64,000 bases of DNA from Morinoia aosen (GCA_030386875.1 CM059570.1:37129422-37193421); one strand, 5' to 3'; shown: positions 36,766 to 49,450, counted from the first letter of the stretch. The notes: generated by a model not told the origin, from the sequence alone. Translations and numbers: made by a program.

Positions 36766-38580
36766 TTAGCGTTTTGAAGGGGAAGAAACTGTTGGCGACC
36801 GATGAAGAATAAGAGGGTTTGCAGAGTTGCCGGCTAGTGACTTTAGTTATGATACAATGATCATGCAAACAATATAATAATCGGGAAATGTCATCAATGA
36901 CTCATCAAAATCGAGTGATATCTCGTATTTGAGCTATTTGATTGTGGATCAAAATTCATGATGAGTTTTTATTGGCGTATTTTATTCATGGAATTCTGAA
37001 ATATGTCTGCAAATGGTCGAGATACTGATACACACATTTCGCATTGTAAACGGCTCATTAACAAACGAGCGTTTTGGAATAGAGTGCATCATGCTGGGGC
37101 TGTCGATCACTATATGGGGTACTGTGAGTTGATGTTTCACTCATAAATTTTGATGATTGAGAGAAGATATTGGAGGGTTTTTTGAGTCAGGAACTTTTGA
37201 GCTGTGCACTGAAACTTTGTTTGGGAATAAGTGCGATAACTCATTGATTCATATTCCCATCAGTTGCATATTTCGCTTCTAGAAAAAACTGAGTGTGAGT
37301 GAGTAGACACCGTTTCGACGCTCACTCAGGGTTCATATTTTGTGAGTGGGTGTTCCTGATATGGATTGAATTTTTGAGAGGTTTTGCGGGTCTCAAATAT
37401 TTTATTTACGGAAACTAAAATATTATTACTGAAATATTTTCGAAAATTCGAAAACTCTCACTCGGACTTAGTTCAGGCTTCTATTTCGGTCAGTAATTGG
37501 GATTTAGGTGTGGTAACACATGAAAATTGTTTCCGCTCATGAAATGCCTCATTTTGAGGAATTATTCTCTTAAATGGGGAATTTCACTCATTCAAACGTA
37601 GATGCTGTTGGTGAGTTCATTGGGCACTGCAAATCGGTCAAGCTATTGTGTTTGATGAGACGATGGATTTTGTAATGTTTTTCGGGATGAAAATTGACAA
37701 GTTGCGGGTTCAAGTCCCAAAACATGAAATTATTTCGAAATTCGAAAAATCACTCATTTCGCTTAGTTCAGTACCGAATTTTGCATGAAATTTGCATCAT
37801 TGAGTACATAAGCGATAGCATTTCTTTCGTCTTAAGAAAGTGAGAATTGTGAAAGATATTGAATTTTTTTAATTTTCAATGATGATGCATCGGTGAACTA
37901 GGTCAGCAATTGAGTGAAATTTTAATTAGGCATATCTTTCTTTGCATCGAAGGTAGAAGTCCGAAATTTTGATACAACGTAGACATCAATGAGTAGTGTC
38001 TATATTGACATTTTGAGAACGGTACGAATGATATTTTGGGGAAAATGAGTAATTTTCTAAAATTCCATACTTGTTTAATTTGACGATTTAGGGTACTTAG
38101 AAATAAGCTAGAAACTTCATTTTAGGCTCAAATGAAGCAGAATCCAAAGCAGGGTGTGAATTAAGGTGGTAAAATTTTTTTTATTCAATACTTTTTAATA
38201 TATGGACAAATGAGTTTTTACAAACGTTTTGGCTGTTATTTCGTCATAGGAACTTGTTTTGAACCGTTTTTGGGGCCAAATGGGAAATTTAGACTTGTGC
38301 AATGACCACGCATTTGAAAAATTTAGGAAAAAATTCGATAAAAGTCCACGGATATTAAAATGTTATTTTCAATGAAAAAACGCTAAAAAATGAGAATCGC
38401 TGCAGCTACCAATTTGATTACTATACAGACAGGTACTTTTAGGGGCGTTGGTAAACTCTACGGGGTAAATACGCTAAAATGCGTAAAAATGACACAATAA
38501 TTGTATTTTTCAGAGTTTGAAGGTGATTCGAAGTGAATGCAGTGTCCCTCGAGTTTGACTAATATCATAGCAACAACTAT

Positions 38581-38616
38581 GCCGCTCGGCGAGTTGCGTA
38601 GCGCTCGTCGAGCGGC
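38581..38616. other. GC-rich hairpin in monomer b
   Basis: GCCGCTCG pairs with CGAGCGGC and, after one mismatch, CGAG pairs with CTCG around a TTGCGTAGCG loop. It is kept at 44046-44081 in monomer c inside otherwise AT-rich DNA. Confidence 0.8.
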
Positions 38617-39589
38617 CCAAAAACTCAAGCTCGATTTACTCGACCCCTGAATTTACCGCGCGACAGCGCGTTCCACCATTATTTTCTGTAAGGAGATGAA
38701 CAGGTGTCGACGTTTTTCTATTAAACGAGAATTATCTTTGGTTTTGATGTCGGATTGCGATTGTAGTTTCATTTAGTGATGATTTTCATTTTATTGATGA
38801 TTTATTGCTGTTTTGTTTTCGATTGTTGCGGGATTAGATAATTTAATGGCTCTGCATGAATAACTGAGACGCCTTCTGATGTATGGTGGTTTACAGCTCA
38901 TTCACATCATTTATTCCTGGAAACAAATATATTTTAGATTTTTGATGTTCATTTGAAGGTATTGATAGTAATTGGATCTGTCATGAAGTTGGTGAATGTT
39001 GGGCGGTTTCTGATGAAGGTTTCAAATGAATTTTCAGAACGAAAGGTTAGTATCGCCTTTGAAAGTGAGTAATCTATTTTGATTTGAGAGGTGGCTATTT
39101 TTGTGGGTTATGGGAAGCGAAATTTTCGTTCGTCTAGGTTTGGTGAAATTTTAAATAGCTTTTAAAGAATGTATTTTTTTAACCGCATGTATAAGTAACA
39201 TTTTAAATGAGGCTTATGTAATTCAACTTGGGATTAGGAATTGTTTAATATATTCTGGTCGAATTGACAATCATATTGATAGGGTTTTGAGTATGTTCGA
39301 ATGGAGGTTAATTCTGGACTTTATACTGAAATTTCCCTTTCTTCTTGACTCGGTTTATAATATTGTGAAGCAACTTGCAGTCGATCTTCATATCAGGGAT
39401 TTAGGTAATTTTGATTTTTGATTTAGATGAAAGTGTTTAATTTTTTTGCAGGATAGGTTAAATTCCGTTGGGTAAATTGATACGAAACAGAGGTCGGACG
39501 CTAAGTTAGATGGAATAAAATAATAGTGGTCAAAAATTCAACAGTAAAATATGATAGAATAGGTTTTCTTATCCAGTCAGGATACAATA

Positions 39590-39665
39590 GCTTTAGCTGG
39601 TTTAGATTAGACTAGGTTGGGTTAGATTAGGCTAGGTTGGGTTAGATTAGTTTTGGTTGGGTTAA
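39590..39665 (+). repeat. TTAGG-like block, monomer b
   Basis: Repeats of TAGGTTGGGTTAGATTAG occur just left of the monomer end. They resemble degenerate arthropod telomere repeat (TTAGG) but are interrupted too often to be telomere itself. Confidence 0.8.
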
Positions 39666-39929
39666 TAATATAAGCCATCTGATTGATTTGTCAAGGATGA
39701 GTTATTCATAAAAAAAATATCGGTGAAATTATTTTTGACCTGTAAATATATGGTTGGTAAGTTTTATACATGGTATTTGTTAATGGTGTCGGAAAATGAA
39801 TTGATGTTGGTGTTTGGAAGTTGAACATAGAAATTGAAGTGAAAGACAATGCACATGTCGGTTTGTGAAATGAGACGATGGTGTATCTGATTGTGTTGGA
39901 TAATTGTGGTTATTTTTTTAAGTGTGCCC

Positions 39930-40035
39930 TACATGTGTTTGTGTGCATGTGTGTGTGTGTGTGTGGGAGTGTGTGTAAGAGTGTGAAGGTTTGGGGTGTT
40001 GAGGTGTGTGTGTGTGGGTGTGTGTGTGTGTTTGT
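39930..40035 (+). repeat. TG-rich tract, monomer b
   Basis: Imperfect TG repeats with interruptions (GAGTGTGTGTAAGAGTGTGA) run directly into the GGTCCGCCC stem-loop. Frames across it on either strand are low complexity. Confidence 0.9.
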
Positions 40036-40076
40036 GGTCCGCCCCCGGTCTGTGCTGGTTTTTGCGCGGGCGGACC
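40036..40076 (+). other. Monomer-end stem-loop, monomer b
   Basis: GGTCCGCCC (40036-40044) pairs perfectly with GGGCGGACC (40068-40076). About 45 bases further the poly(A) run and the next monomer start. A structure directly before poly(A) recalls the 3' ends of retroelement RNAs. Confidence 0.85.
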
Positions 40077-40121
40077 CTCGGAGAGGTTCCGGAGGAAAAC
40101 TAAAACTAAATAGCGCGAAAA

Positions 40122-40141
40122 GAAAAAAAAAAAAAAAAAAA
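40122..40141 (+). repeat. Poly(A) junction b/c
   Basis: GAAAAGAAAA and an A run separate the end of monomer b from the start of c. The junction c/d at 45589-45624 is also A-rich but has TGCGCAAAAAG and TTTCAATAAA inserted. Confidence 0.85.
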
Positions 40142-43100
40142 TTCTGGTCGCCCGCTGCGAGTCCCGGAGACGTGTATATCACGACATGTCGGTAAAACCC
40201 CTACAAACTCCTAAACGCGCGGTCGCAGCGCGCTCAAATTTGCTGGGCAGAAAGATCCCCGTCTCGACATTACCGGTGCCTCATTTCGTCCTGATCGTGC
40301 GAATAGTTTACCCTCAACGGGGGGTCAAAGGTCGAAAATCGCCCAAAATTGGCTCTTTTCAAACTGCTCAACGAAAATTTCTATGGCACTTGAGATGCTC
40401 TCCACTCAGTATGTTGTAGGAAAAATCTTCAAGTGTGTGACCGTTTACGTGCCAAGGTCAAAAGTTTAGAAAAAGTATCCCTATTGGTGCCTCAAAGTTG
40501 ATCAAAAATTTTTTTTCGATTTCAGACGAATTTTTGATATTTTTTTTTGAACAAACTGAGAAAGTTGGCGGGCTCAAACTTTGATAGCTGATAGATTTTC
40601 GGAAGTTCTATGCTATAAAAAATCAAGAACGTTCAAAACGATCAAGTTTCGATGCAACTTTGGCTTGAATTTGTTCTAAAAATATATTAGATTTTGGGAG
40701 GTCGTCCAAACATAGTCCAGATGTTCGTAGGCGATACGTGGTGGTCTCAAAGTTTGAGGGCACGTTCAAAAAGCTTTGTAGTATTCCAAATATGTTTTAC
40801 AGAGTGCCATCTTAAGAAACTCAGATTTTGTGCAACTTTAAAGTTGAAGTAAAAAAATGCGTTTTTTCACAGGTCATTTTTGGCCGCCATTTTTGGCGTT
40901 GTTTGATCGAGTGGAGACTTCAAACTTTGATACCACCTAGATTCAATCTTTTTCTCAAAGTTGTCAAGTTAACAGTTCATCTTGACCTATACTTTTCTCG
41001 AAAAATCGTCCCCAAAACAGCTCCCAAATCCTCGAAAAACCGCCCCAAACACGTTTGAGGAAAATGGGTGTGACCCACGAAAAACTTTATTTAACATTTT
41101 TTGCGAGTTTTTCGATCCTACATACGAAGAGAGTTTTGTGGAAAGATCCCTCGAAAATTTTTTTCGTTTTATTGAATTTTGCAACTTTAACAGTAAAATG
41201 GCACATTCCATCTCTTCTAAGGCCTCCTTTTTCATGCCTCAGGATATCGAAATTCTGATGAGTGATGCGCCTCAGCGAGACCTTTCGTTTGGTACCAAAG
41301 CTAAAGTTGTAGCTCAACAAACTTTTGAGAAAAATCCAAAAAACAAAAATTGGGGCTCATCTCTCGTGAATTTTTCTAAGTCCTAAGGGGTGAAATATTC
41401 GATCCCAATTTATGGCCTCTATAAGGCTTTTCATGGATTTTCGACCACACCCATGTTTAAGTAACGACAGAAAATTGATGTTTTCGTTAGTTTTGTTAAG
41501 AAATGAGTGCTTGATAATGATTTTTTCGATTTCGAAGTTTTACTCATTTTATTTCAATTTAGGGACTCGCAGCAATTTTTAAAGGCATCGACAGTGTTTC
41601 TAGAGTTGTTAAAAATATTTGTTCTCTCAGAAGTGACCCCGATAACACGTATTTTTGAGCACTCATTTTTCACTCAATTAGAGTATGCATCAATTTTTAC
41701 TTTTTTGATGCGTTTATCGTCTTCCTACGGAAAATTTTATAGAGACGAAATGTCTTGCAAATTGCTGATTTACCCTTAGGTAAGGTTTTTTCACTTCCGA
41801 CGGCGTTTTAAAATATTTTTTTCAGGTCCGGCTATTCGAGCCCAAAAATTACCAAGTCCAAATGCCAATAGATATAAGGCCCCGATGACTTCAAGATGAC
41901 GCAATTATTGATATCGAATTTCTCGAAAAGTTTTGGTGTCTCAAACGTCAATTTTTTATGAATATATCACATTTTTGACACGTAAAGAAATCCATGGAAT
42001 GAAATATACCAGAAAATGAGCTCATTTTTTTCTCGTACATCGATTTCGCTGTTAATTTGTGCGACGCTGGTCCTATAGGAGTCGCGATGCCATTTGTCTC
42101 AACCTTGGATTAAGCATTAATGCTGTTCGTCTCAAAGAGTGTCACCATGATCAAAGACTTGTAATAGATGCACTCATATATGGAAAGTGAGTAAAATTCA
42201 AAAACGCTCATTTCTGCTCACTTAGCATTTTGAGCCGGAACAAACTGTCTGCGAATGTTGAAGAATAAGAGGGTTTGCAGAGTTGCCACCTAGTGATTTT
42301 AGTCGCGGTACAGTGTGACTGCAAACCGTACAGCACTCAAAAAATGTCATCACTAACTCATCAAAATGATGCGATATGTCGTTTTAAGCTCTTCTTGTGG
42401 TTCGAAATTGATGAAGTGTTTTTCAGAGCATATTTTATTGTTGGAAATCAGAAATTTGACTTGCACATGGGGGAAGAATTGATACTCTAATTTCGTGTTG
42501 AAAAAGAACTCATTCATGATCGAGCGTTTAGTAATAAAGCGCATCATGCTGACGCTGTCGTTAACGTTAGAGGGTATTGTGAGTTGATATTTCACTCATT
42601 AATTTTGATGATTGAGAGAAGAAATAGGAGGATCTTTTGTTTCACGAACGTTTGAGCTGTGCACTCAAATTTGGTTCTGGAATAGATATTAGAACTCGTT
42701 GATTTACTACCTCATATTCCCATCAGTTGCATGTTTCGCTTGTAGGGAAAACTGAGTGTGAATTAGTAGACACCGTTTCGAGGCTCACTCAGGGTTCATA
42801 TTTGGGGAGTATGTGTCCCTGACATGGATTGAATTTTTGAGTGGGTTTACGTGTCTCAAATATGTTATTCACGGAAACTAAAATATTATTACTGAAATAT
42901 TTTCGAAAATTCGAAAATTCTCACTCGGACTTTGTTCAGGCTTCTATTTCGGTCAGTAATTGGGATATAGGTGTGGTCCCCCATGAAAATTGTTTCCGCT
43001 CATGAAATGCCTCATTTTGAGGAATTATGATCTTGAATGGGGAATTCCACTCACTAAAACGTAGATGCTGTTGGTGAGTTCATTGAAGGCTGCAAATCGG

Positions 43101-43168
43101 TCAAGCTATTGTGTTTGATGAGACGATGGATTTTGTAATGTTTTTCGGGATGAAAATTGACAAGTTGC

Positions 43169-43181
43169 GGGTTCGAATCCC
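43169..43181 (+). promoter_or_regulatory. B-box-like motif in monomer c
   Basis: GGGTTCGAATCCC fits the tRNA T-arm and pol III B-box consensus. I find no matching A-box at the usual distance upstream and no cloverleaf. Monomers b (GGGTTCAAGTCCC near 37707) and d (GGGTTCAAATTCC near 48641) have weaker versions. Confidence 0.3.
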
Positions 43182-44045
43182 AAAACATGAATTTATTTCG
43201 AAATTCGAAAAATCACTCATTTCACATAGCTCAGTGCCGAAATTTGCATGAAACTTGGGTCATGATGTAAAGAAGCGATAGCATTTCTTTCGTCTTCAGA
43301 AAGTGGGAGTTTTGAAAGATATTGAATTTTTTTCATTTTCAATGATGATGCATCGGTGAACTCGGTCAGCAATTGAGTGAAATTTTAATTAGGCATATCT
43401 TTCTTTGCATTGAAGGTAGAAGTCCGAAATTTTGATAAAGCGTAGACATCAATGAGTAGTGTCTATATTGACATTTTGAGGACGGTCCAAATGATATTTT
43501 GGGGAAAATGAGTAATTTTCTAAAATTCCATACTTGTTTAATTTGACGATTAAGGGTACTTAGAAATAAGCTAGAAACTTCATTTTGGGCTCAAATGAAG
43601 CGTAATCCAAAGCAGGGTGTGAATTGTGCTGTGAATTTTTTTTTTTGTTCATTAATTCTCAAAATATGGACAAATGAGTTTTTAGAAATGTTTTGGCCGT
43701 TATTTGGTCATTGGAACGTGTGTTGAACCGTTTTTGGGGCCAAATGGGACATTTCTACTTGTGCAATGACCACGCAATTGAAAATTTTTGGAAAAAATTC
43801 GATAAAAGTCCACGGATATTGAAATGTTATTTTCAATGGGAAATCGTTAAAAAATGAGAATCGCTTCAGCTACCAATTTGATTACCAAACAGACAGATAC
43901 TTTTAGGGCCTTTAGTAAACTCTACGGGGTAATTACGCAAAAAATGCGTAAAAATGACACATAAATTGCATTTTTCAGAGTTTGAAAGTGATTCGAAGTA
44001 AATGCAGTGTCCCTCGAGTTTGACTAATATTTGAACAACAATTAT

Positions 44046-44081
44046 GCCGCTCGGCGAGTTGCGTAGCGCTCGTCGAGCGGC
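44046..44081. other. GC-rich hairpin in monomer c
   Basis: This has the same 36-base sequence and pairing as 38581-38616, although bases nearby have changed. Confidence 0.8.
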
Positions 44082-45024
44082 CCCAAAACTCAAGCTCAAT
44101 TTACCCAACCCCTTAATTTAACGCGCGACAGCGCGTTCCACGATTATTATATGTAAGGAGATGAACAGGTGTCGATGTTTTTCTATTAAACGAGAATTAT
44201 CTTAGATTTTGCTGTCGGATTGCAATTGTAGTTTCATTTAGTGATGATTTTCATTTTATTGATGATTTATTGCTGTTTTGTTTTAGATTGTTGCGGGATT
44301 GGATAGTTTTAGGGCTCTGCATGAATAACTGAGACGCCATCTGATGTGTGTTAATATGCCGCTCATTCACATAATTTATTCGGGAGAGCACATATATATT
44401 GGGTAATAAAGTTCATTTGAGGAAGTATTGATACTAATTGGATTTGTCAAGAAGTTGGTGAATATTTTACGTTTTCTTCTGAAGGTTTTAAATTAGTTTT
44501 CGGAACGAAAGGTTATCTATCGCTTATGAAACAGAGGAATCTATTTTGATGTCAGAGGTGGCAATTTTTGTGGGTTACGGGAAGCCTAATTTTCGCACCT
44601 CCGGCTTTGGCGGAATTTTAAATAGCTTATAAAGAGTTTCATTCATTTTAAAGACGCATGTATAAGTAAAATTTTGAATGAGGCACATGTAATTGAACTT
44701 GGGAACAGGTATTATTTAATGTATTCCGATTCAATGTAAAATCATATTGATAGGGTTTCAAACCAGTTCGACCGGAGGTTAATTCTGGATTCAATATCAA
44801 AATTTACCTTTTTCACGACTCTGTTTAGAATATTGTTAAGCACACATTAGGAATTTCAGTAGTTTTTAGTTGTGATTTAGGTGAAGGTATGTTATTATGT
44901 GTATGTTAGATTAAATTACGTTGGTTACGATGGATGGACGTTTAGTTGAATGGAATAAAATAAAAGGGATCGAAAATTCAACAGTAAAATAGGATAGATT
45001 AGGTTATAAAGTCAATTAAGGATA

Positions 45025-45090
45025 AAATAGGTTAGGTTGGGTTAGGTTAGGCTAGGTTGGGTTAGATTAGTTTAGGTTGGGTTAGGTTCG
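45025..45090 (+). repeat. TTAGG-like block, monomer c
   Basis: The block reads GGTTAGGTTGGGTTAGGTTA and continues with TAGGTTGGGTTAG units. It is somewhat better preserved than in monomer b. Confidence 0.8.
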
Positions 45091-45409
45091 AGTGTGATTT
45101 GTAAACTGATTTATTCTCCTTTGAATCGTGATTGGTGTAGTCATTTTATAGAAGAAGTTGGCACCTGATTGATGTGGTAAGGATGTGTTATTCATAAAAA
45201 GAGGTCGGTGAAATGATTTGTAACCTTTTTATATGTGGTTAAGTTACGTTTTATTTGGTATTTTTTAATCGTGTAGGAAAAGGAATTGATGTTGGTGTTT
45301 GAAAGTTGAACATAGAAATTTGAAGACAATACACATAAAGGTTTGTGATTTGAGACGATGGTGTATCTGATTGTGAGGGATAATTGTGGGTATTTTTAGA
45401 AGTGTGCAC

Positions 45410-45513
45410 TGCATGTGTGTGTGTATATGTGAGTGTGTGTGTGTGGGAGTGTGTGTAAGAGTGTGAAGGTTTGGGGTTATGAGGTGTTTGTGTGTGTTTG
45501 TGTGTGTGTGTGT
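45410..45513 (+). repeat. TG-rich tract, monomer c
   Basis: This has the same layout as 39930-40035, including GGTTTGGGGT in the middle. Confidence 0.9.
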
Positions 45514-45554
45514 GGTCCGCCCCCGGTCTTTGCTGGTTTTTGCGCGGGCGGACC
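45514..45554 (+). other. Monomer-end stem-loop, monomer c
   Basis: The arms 45514-45522 and 45546-45554 have the same nine-base pairs as in monomer b, with a one-base loop change (GGTCTTTGC for GGTCTGTGC). Confidence 0.85.
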
Positions 45555-45624
45555 CTCGCAGAGGTTCCGGAGGAAAAACTAAAAAAAAAATGCGCAAAAA
45601 GAAAAAAAAAAAAATTTCAATAAA

Positions 45625-48600
45625 TTCTGGGTGGCCGCGCCGAGTAAGGAAGGACTGTAGTGCAGACGTGTAGTGCGTGGGCGCATTCTCGGAAACGGCT
45701 GGTCCCAGCGCGCTCAAATTTGGTGAGCAGAAAGACCATCATCTAGACATTGTCTGTGCCAAGTTTCGTTTCAATCGTGCGAAAATTTACGATTTAATGA
45801 AGGTTCAATGGGGAAAAATAGCCAAAAATGGGTTACGTTCAACTAGTTTGGGTGGGTATCCCCGTTCCATTTGAAGGGCTCATTTTTCAGTATGTTGCAG
45901 TAGAAGAGAATCCGCAGAGGGTAGCGGCTCTGTTTTTTGCGATTTTTCGAAATAATCGTCTTTTTTGCGCGTCAAAGTTGAGCAAATTTTTTTTAGCGAT
46001 TTTTGCAGAAATTTTGACATTTTTTTTTGGACAAAGTATCGATTTTTTATTTTTGAAACTTTGATAGGTGATAGATTTCCAGAAGTTCTAAGCACCATAA
46101 AATCAACGGCAGTCAAAACGATCAAGTTTCGATGCAACTTTGGCTTGAACTTTACCTAAAAATTTATAGGATTTTGGGACGTCGTCCAAACATGTTTGCC
46201 TGGGGTTTCGGTGATACTTGAGAGTCTGAGCAGTTGACATCTTGTTCAAAAAGCTTTGTCCTAAATGCAGCGAAAATTACAGAGTGCCATCTTATACAAC
46301 TTAAATTTTGTGCAACTTTAAAGTTGAAGTAAAAAAACGCGTTTTTTCAAAGGTCATTTTTGGCCGCCATTTCTGGCGTTGTTTGATCGGCTGGAGACTT
46401 CAAACTTCGATACCATCTAGAAAAAAACTTTTTCTCAAAGTTATCAAGTTTACAGACCATCACAAGCAATACTTTTCTCAAAAAAATGTCCCAAACCCAG
46501 CCCCCAAAACCTCAAAAAATCGCCCCAAACATGCGTGTGCAAAATGGGTGCGACTGACGAAAAACTTTATTTAACATTTTTTGCGAGTTTTGCGATCCTA
46601 CATACGAAGAGTTTTTTGTGGAAAGATCGCTCGAAAATTTTTTTCGTTTTTTTTAATTTTGCGATTTTAACAGTAAAATGGCACATTCCATCTCCTCTAA
46701 GGCCCCCTTTTTTATGCTTCAGGATATCGAAATTCTCATGAGTGATGCGCCTCGGCGAGACCTTTCGTTTGGTACCAAACTAAAAGTTGTAGCTCAATAA
46801 ACTTTTGAGAAAAATCCAAAAAACTAAAATTGGGGCTCAAATCTCGTGAATTTTTCTAAGTCCATAGAGGTGAAAAATTCGATCTCAATTTAAGGCCTCA
46901 ATAAGGCTTTTCATGGATTTTCGACCACTCCCATGTTCAAGTAACGACAGAAAATTGATGTTTCCGATAGTTTTGTTAAGAAATGAGTGCTTGATAATGA
47001 TTTTTTCGATTTCGAAGTATTACACCTTTTATATCCATTTAGGGACTCGCAGCCATTTATCGAGGCTTCGAGAGTGTTGCTAGAGTTGTTAAAAATATTT
47101 GTTCTCTTCGAAAGAAACTCGATAACACGTATTTTTGAGCACTCATTTTTCACTCAATTAGAGTATGCATCAATTTTTACTTTTTTGATGCGTTTATCGA
47201 CGTCCTACGAAAAAATTTATAGAGATGAAATGTGTTGCAAATTGCCGATTTACCCTATGGTAAAGTCTTTGCACCTCCAAAGGCTTTTTTGAAATAATTT
47301 TTTTCAAATCCAAAATTTCGAGTCGTAAAATTTACAAGTCCAGATGCTTAGAGACAAGGGGCCGATGACTGCCAGTCGACGTAATATTTGATATCGATTT
47401 TCTCGAAATGTTTCGATGTCTCAAACGTCAATTTTTGATGACTATAGCACATAATTTGAATGTTAAGAAATCCATTGATTGATACATACCAGAAAATGAG
47501 CTCATTTTTTTCTCGTAAATCGATTTCGCTGTTAATTTGTGCGACGCTAGTCCTAAGAACCGCGATGCCATTTGTTTCAAACTTGAGGTAAACACTAATG
47601 TTGTGCGTTTCAATGAATGTGACCATGCTAAAAATGTTGTGGTAGATGCTCTCATATACATGCAAAGTGAGTGAAATTTTAAAACGCTCATTTCTGCTCA
47701 CTTAGCGTTTTGAAGGGGAAGAAACTGTTGGCGACCGATGAAGAATAAGAGGGTTTGCAGAGTTGCCGGCTAGTGACTTTAGTTATGATACAATGATCAT
47801 GCAAACAATATAATACTCGGCAAATGTCATCAATGACTCATCAAAATCGAGCGATATCTCGTATTTGAGCGCTTTGATTGTGTGTCAAAATTCATGATGA
47901 GTTTTTATTGGCGTATTTTATTCATGGAATTCTGAAATATGCCTGCAAATGGTCGAGATACTGACACACACATTTCGTATTGTAAAAGGCTCATTAATAA
48001 ACGAGCGTTTTGGAATAGAGCGCATCATGCTGGGGCTGTCGATCACGATATGGGGTACTGTGAGTTGATGTTTCACTCACTAATTTTGATGATTGAGAGA
48101 AGATATTGGAGGGTGTTTTGAGTCAGGAACTTTTGAGCTGTGCACTGAAACTTTGTTTGGGAATAAGTGCGATAACTCATTGATTCATATTCCCATCAGT
48201 TGCATATTTCGCTTCTAGGAAAAACTGAGTGTGAGTGAGTAGACACCGTTTCGACGCTCACTCAGGGTTCATATTTTGTGAGTGTGTGTTCCTGATATGG
48301 ATTGAATTTTTGAGAGGTTTTGCGGGTCTCAAATATTTTATTTACGGAAACTAAAATATTATTAGTGAAATATTTTCGAAAATTCGAAAATTCTCACTCG
48401 GACTTAGTTCAGGCTTCTACTTCGGTCAGAAATTTGGACATAGAGGTGGTAACACATGTAAATTGTTTCCGCTCATGAAATGCCTCATTTTGAGGAATTA
48501 TGATCTTAAATGGGGAATTTAACTCACTCAAACGTAGATGCTGTTGGTGAGTTCATTGGGGGCTGCAAATCGGTCAAGCTTTTGTGTTTGATGAGACGAT

Positions 48601-49450
48601 GGATTATGTAATGTTTATCGGGATGAAAATTGACGAGATGCGGGTTCAAATTCCAAAACATGAATTTATTTCGAAATTCGAAAAATCACTCATTTCACAT
48701 AGTTCAGTGCCGAAATTTGCATGAAACTTGCGTCATGATGTAGAGAAGCGATTGCATTTCTTTCGTCTTGAGAAAGTTATATTAACGAAATATATTTAAT
48801 TTTTCTCATTTTCAATTATGATGCGTAGGTGAACTCGGTCAGTAATTGAGTGAAATTTTAATTAGGCATATCTTTCATTGCATTGAAGGTCGAAGTTTGA
48901 AATTTTGATGCAATGTAAAAATAAATGATTAGTGTCTATATTGACACTTTTGATAACGGTTTTATCGAAATTTTGGGAAAAAGGAGAAACATTCGAAAAT
49001 TTCATAATTGTTCAAATTGAAGATAGATGGCACTTAAAAACTTGATTTTGGGCTCAAATGAAGCGGAATCAGAAGCAGGGTCTGAATTATGCGGGAAATT
49101 TGTTTTCATATTTAATTTTTTGATATATCGGCAAATGAGTTTTTATGATTGTTCATGCTGTTTTTCATTGGGGGGACGTGTGTTGGACCTTTTTTGGAGT
49201 CATTTTTGATATGATTTAATGCTCGATGATTATGGATTCAAGACATTTCATAATTTTGACGAAAGTCTACCGGTATAAAAATGTTATTATCAACATAAAA
49301 TCGCCAAAGGTTGTTTTGAGCCAGACTTGAATTTCAATATCATGCAAATAGATCCTTTTGAGGTTTTTAGGACACTTCACGGAGTTAATACCTCGAAACT
49401 GGGAAAAGGTCAAATGGTTATGAATTGTTTTAAATGTTAAAGTTATATGA
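45625..49450 (+). repeat. Monomer d of the array, decaying at its right end
   Basis: The head (to about 46050) differs strongly from b and c, the middle is close to b, and from about 48780 the similarity fades until it is lost near 49450. The tail, hairpin, TTAGG-like block and TG tract are missing. This is the right edge of the array. Confidence 0.88.

Larger units (their letters stand above)
34685..40141 (+). repeat. Monomer b of the 5.46-kb head-to-tail array
   Basis: The monomer is 5457 bp from TTCTGGTCGCCCGCTGCGAG to the end of the next poly(A). Order along it: a head of about 400 bp almost identical to monomer c (I count about three differences), a T-rich zone with many short frames, a zone almost identical to monomer d (about 36400-37250), a zone alike in all copies, a GC-rich hairpin (38581-38616), a TTAGG-like block (39590-39665), a TG tract (39930-40035), a stem-loop and poly(A). 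No reverse transcriptase, nuclease or gag-like domain is visible; the longest frames (111 and 117 codons) are not conserved in all copies. Confidence 0.92.
40142..45624 (+). repeat. Monomer c of the 5.46-kb array
   Basis: The monomer is 5483 bp, collinear with b, and has the same landmarks: hairpin 44046-44081, TTAGG-like block 45025-45090, TG tract 45410-45513, stem-loop 45514-45554 and A-rich end. It contains a B-box-like GGGTTCGAATCCC near 43169-43181 that b and d carry in altered form. The 134-codon frame 40982-41386 reads protein-like, but its equivalents in b and d are shifted or broken. Confidence 0.92.

Noticed and set aside
40982-41386. 134-codon protein-like frame in monomer c
   Set aside because: The equivalents in b and d are in other frames or broken by indels, so there is no sign of selection on a protein.
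34685-49450. Array as ribosomal DNA spacer
   Set aside because: The monomer length would fit an intergenic spacer, but no rRNA sequence is present in or beside the array.
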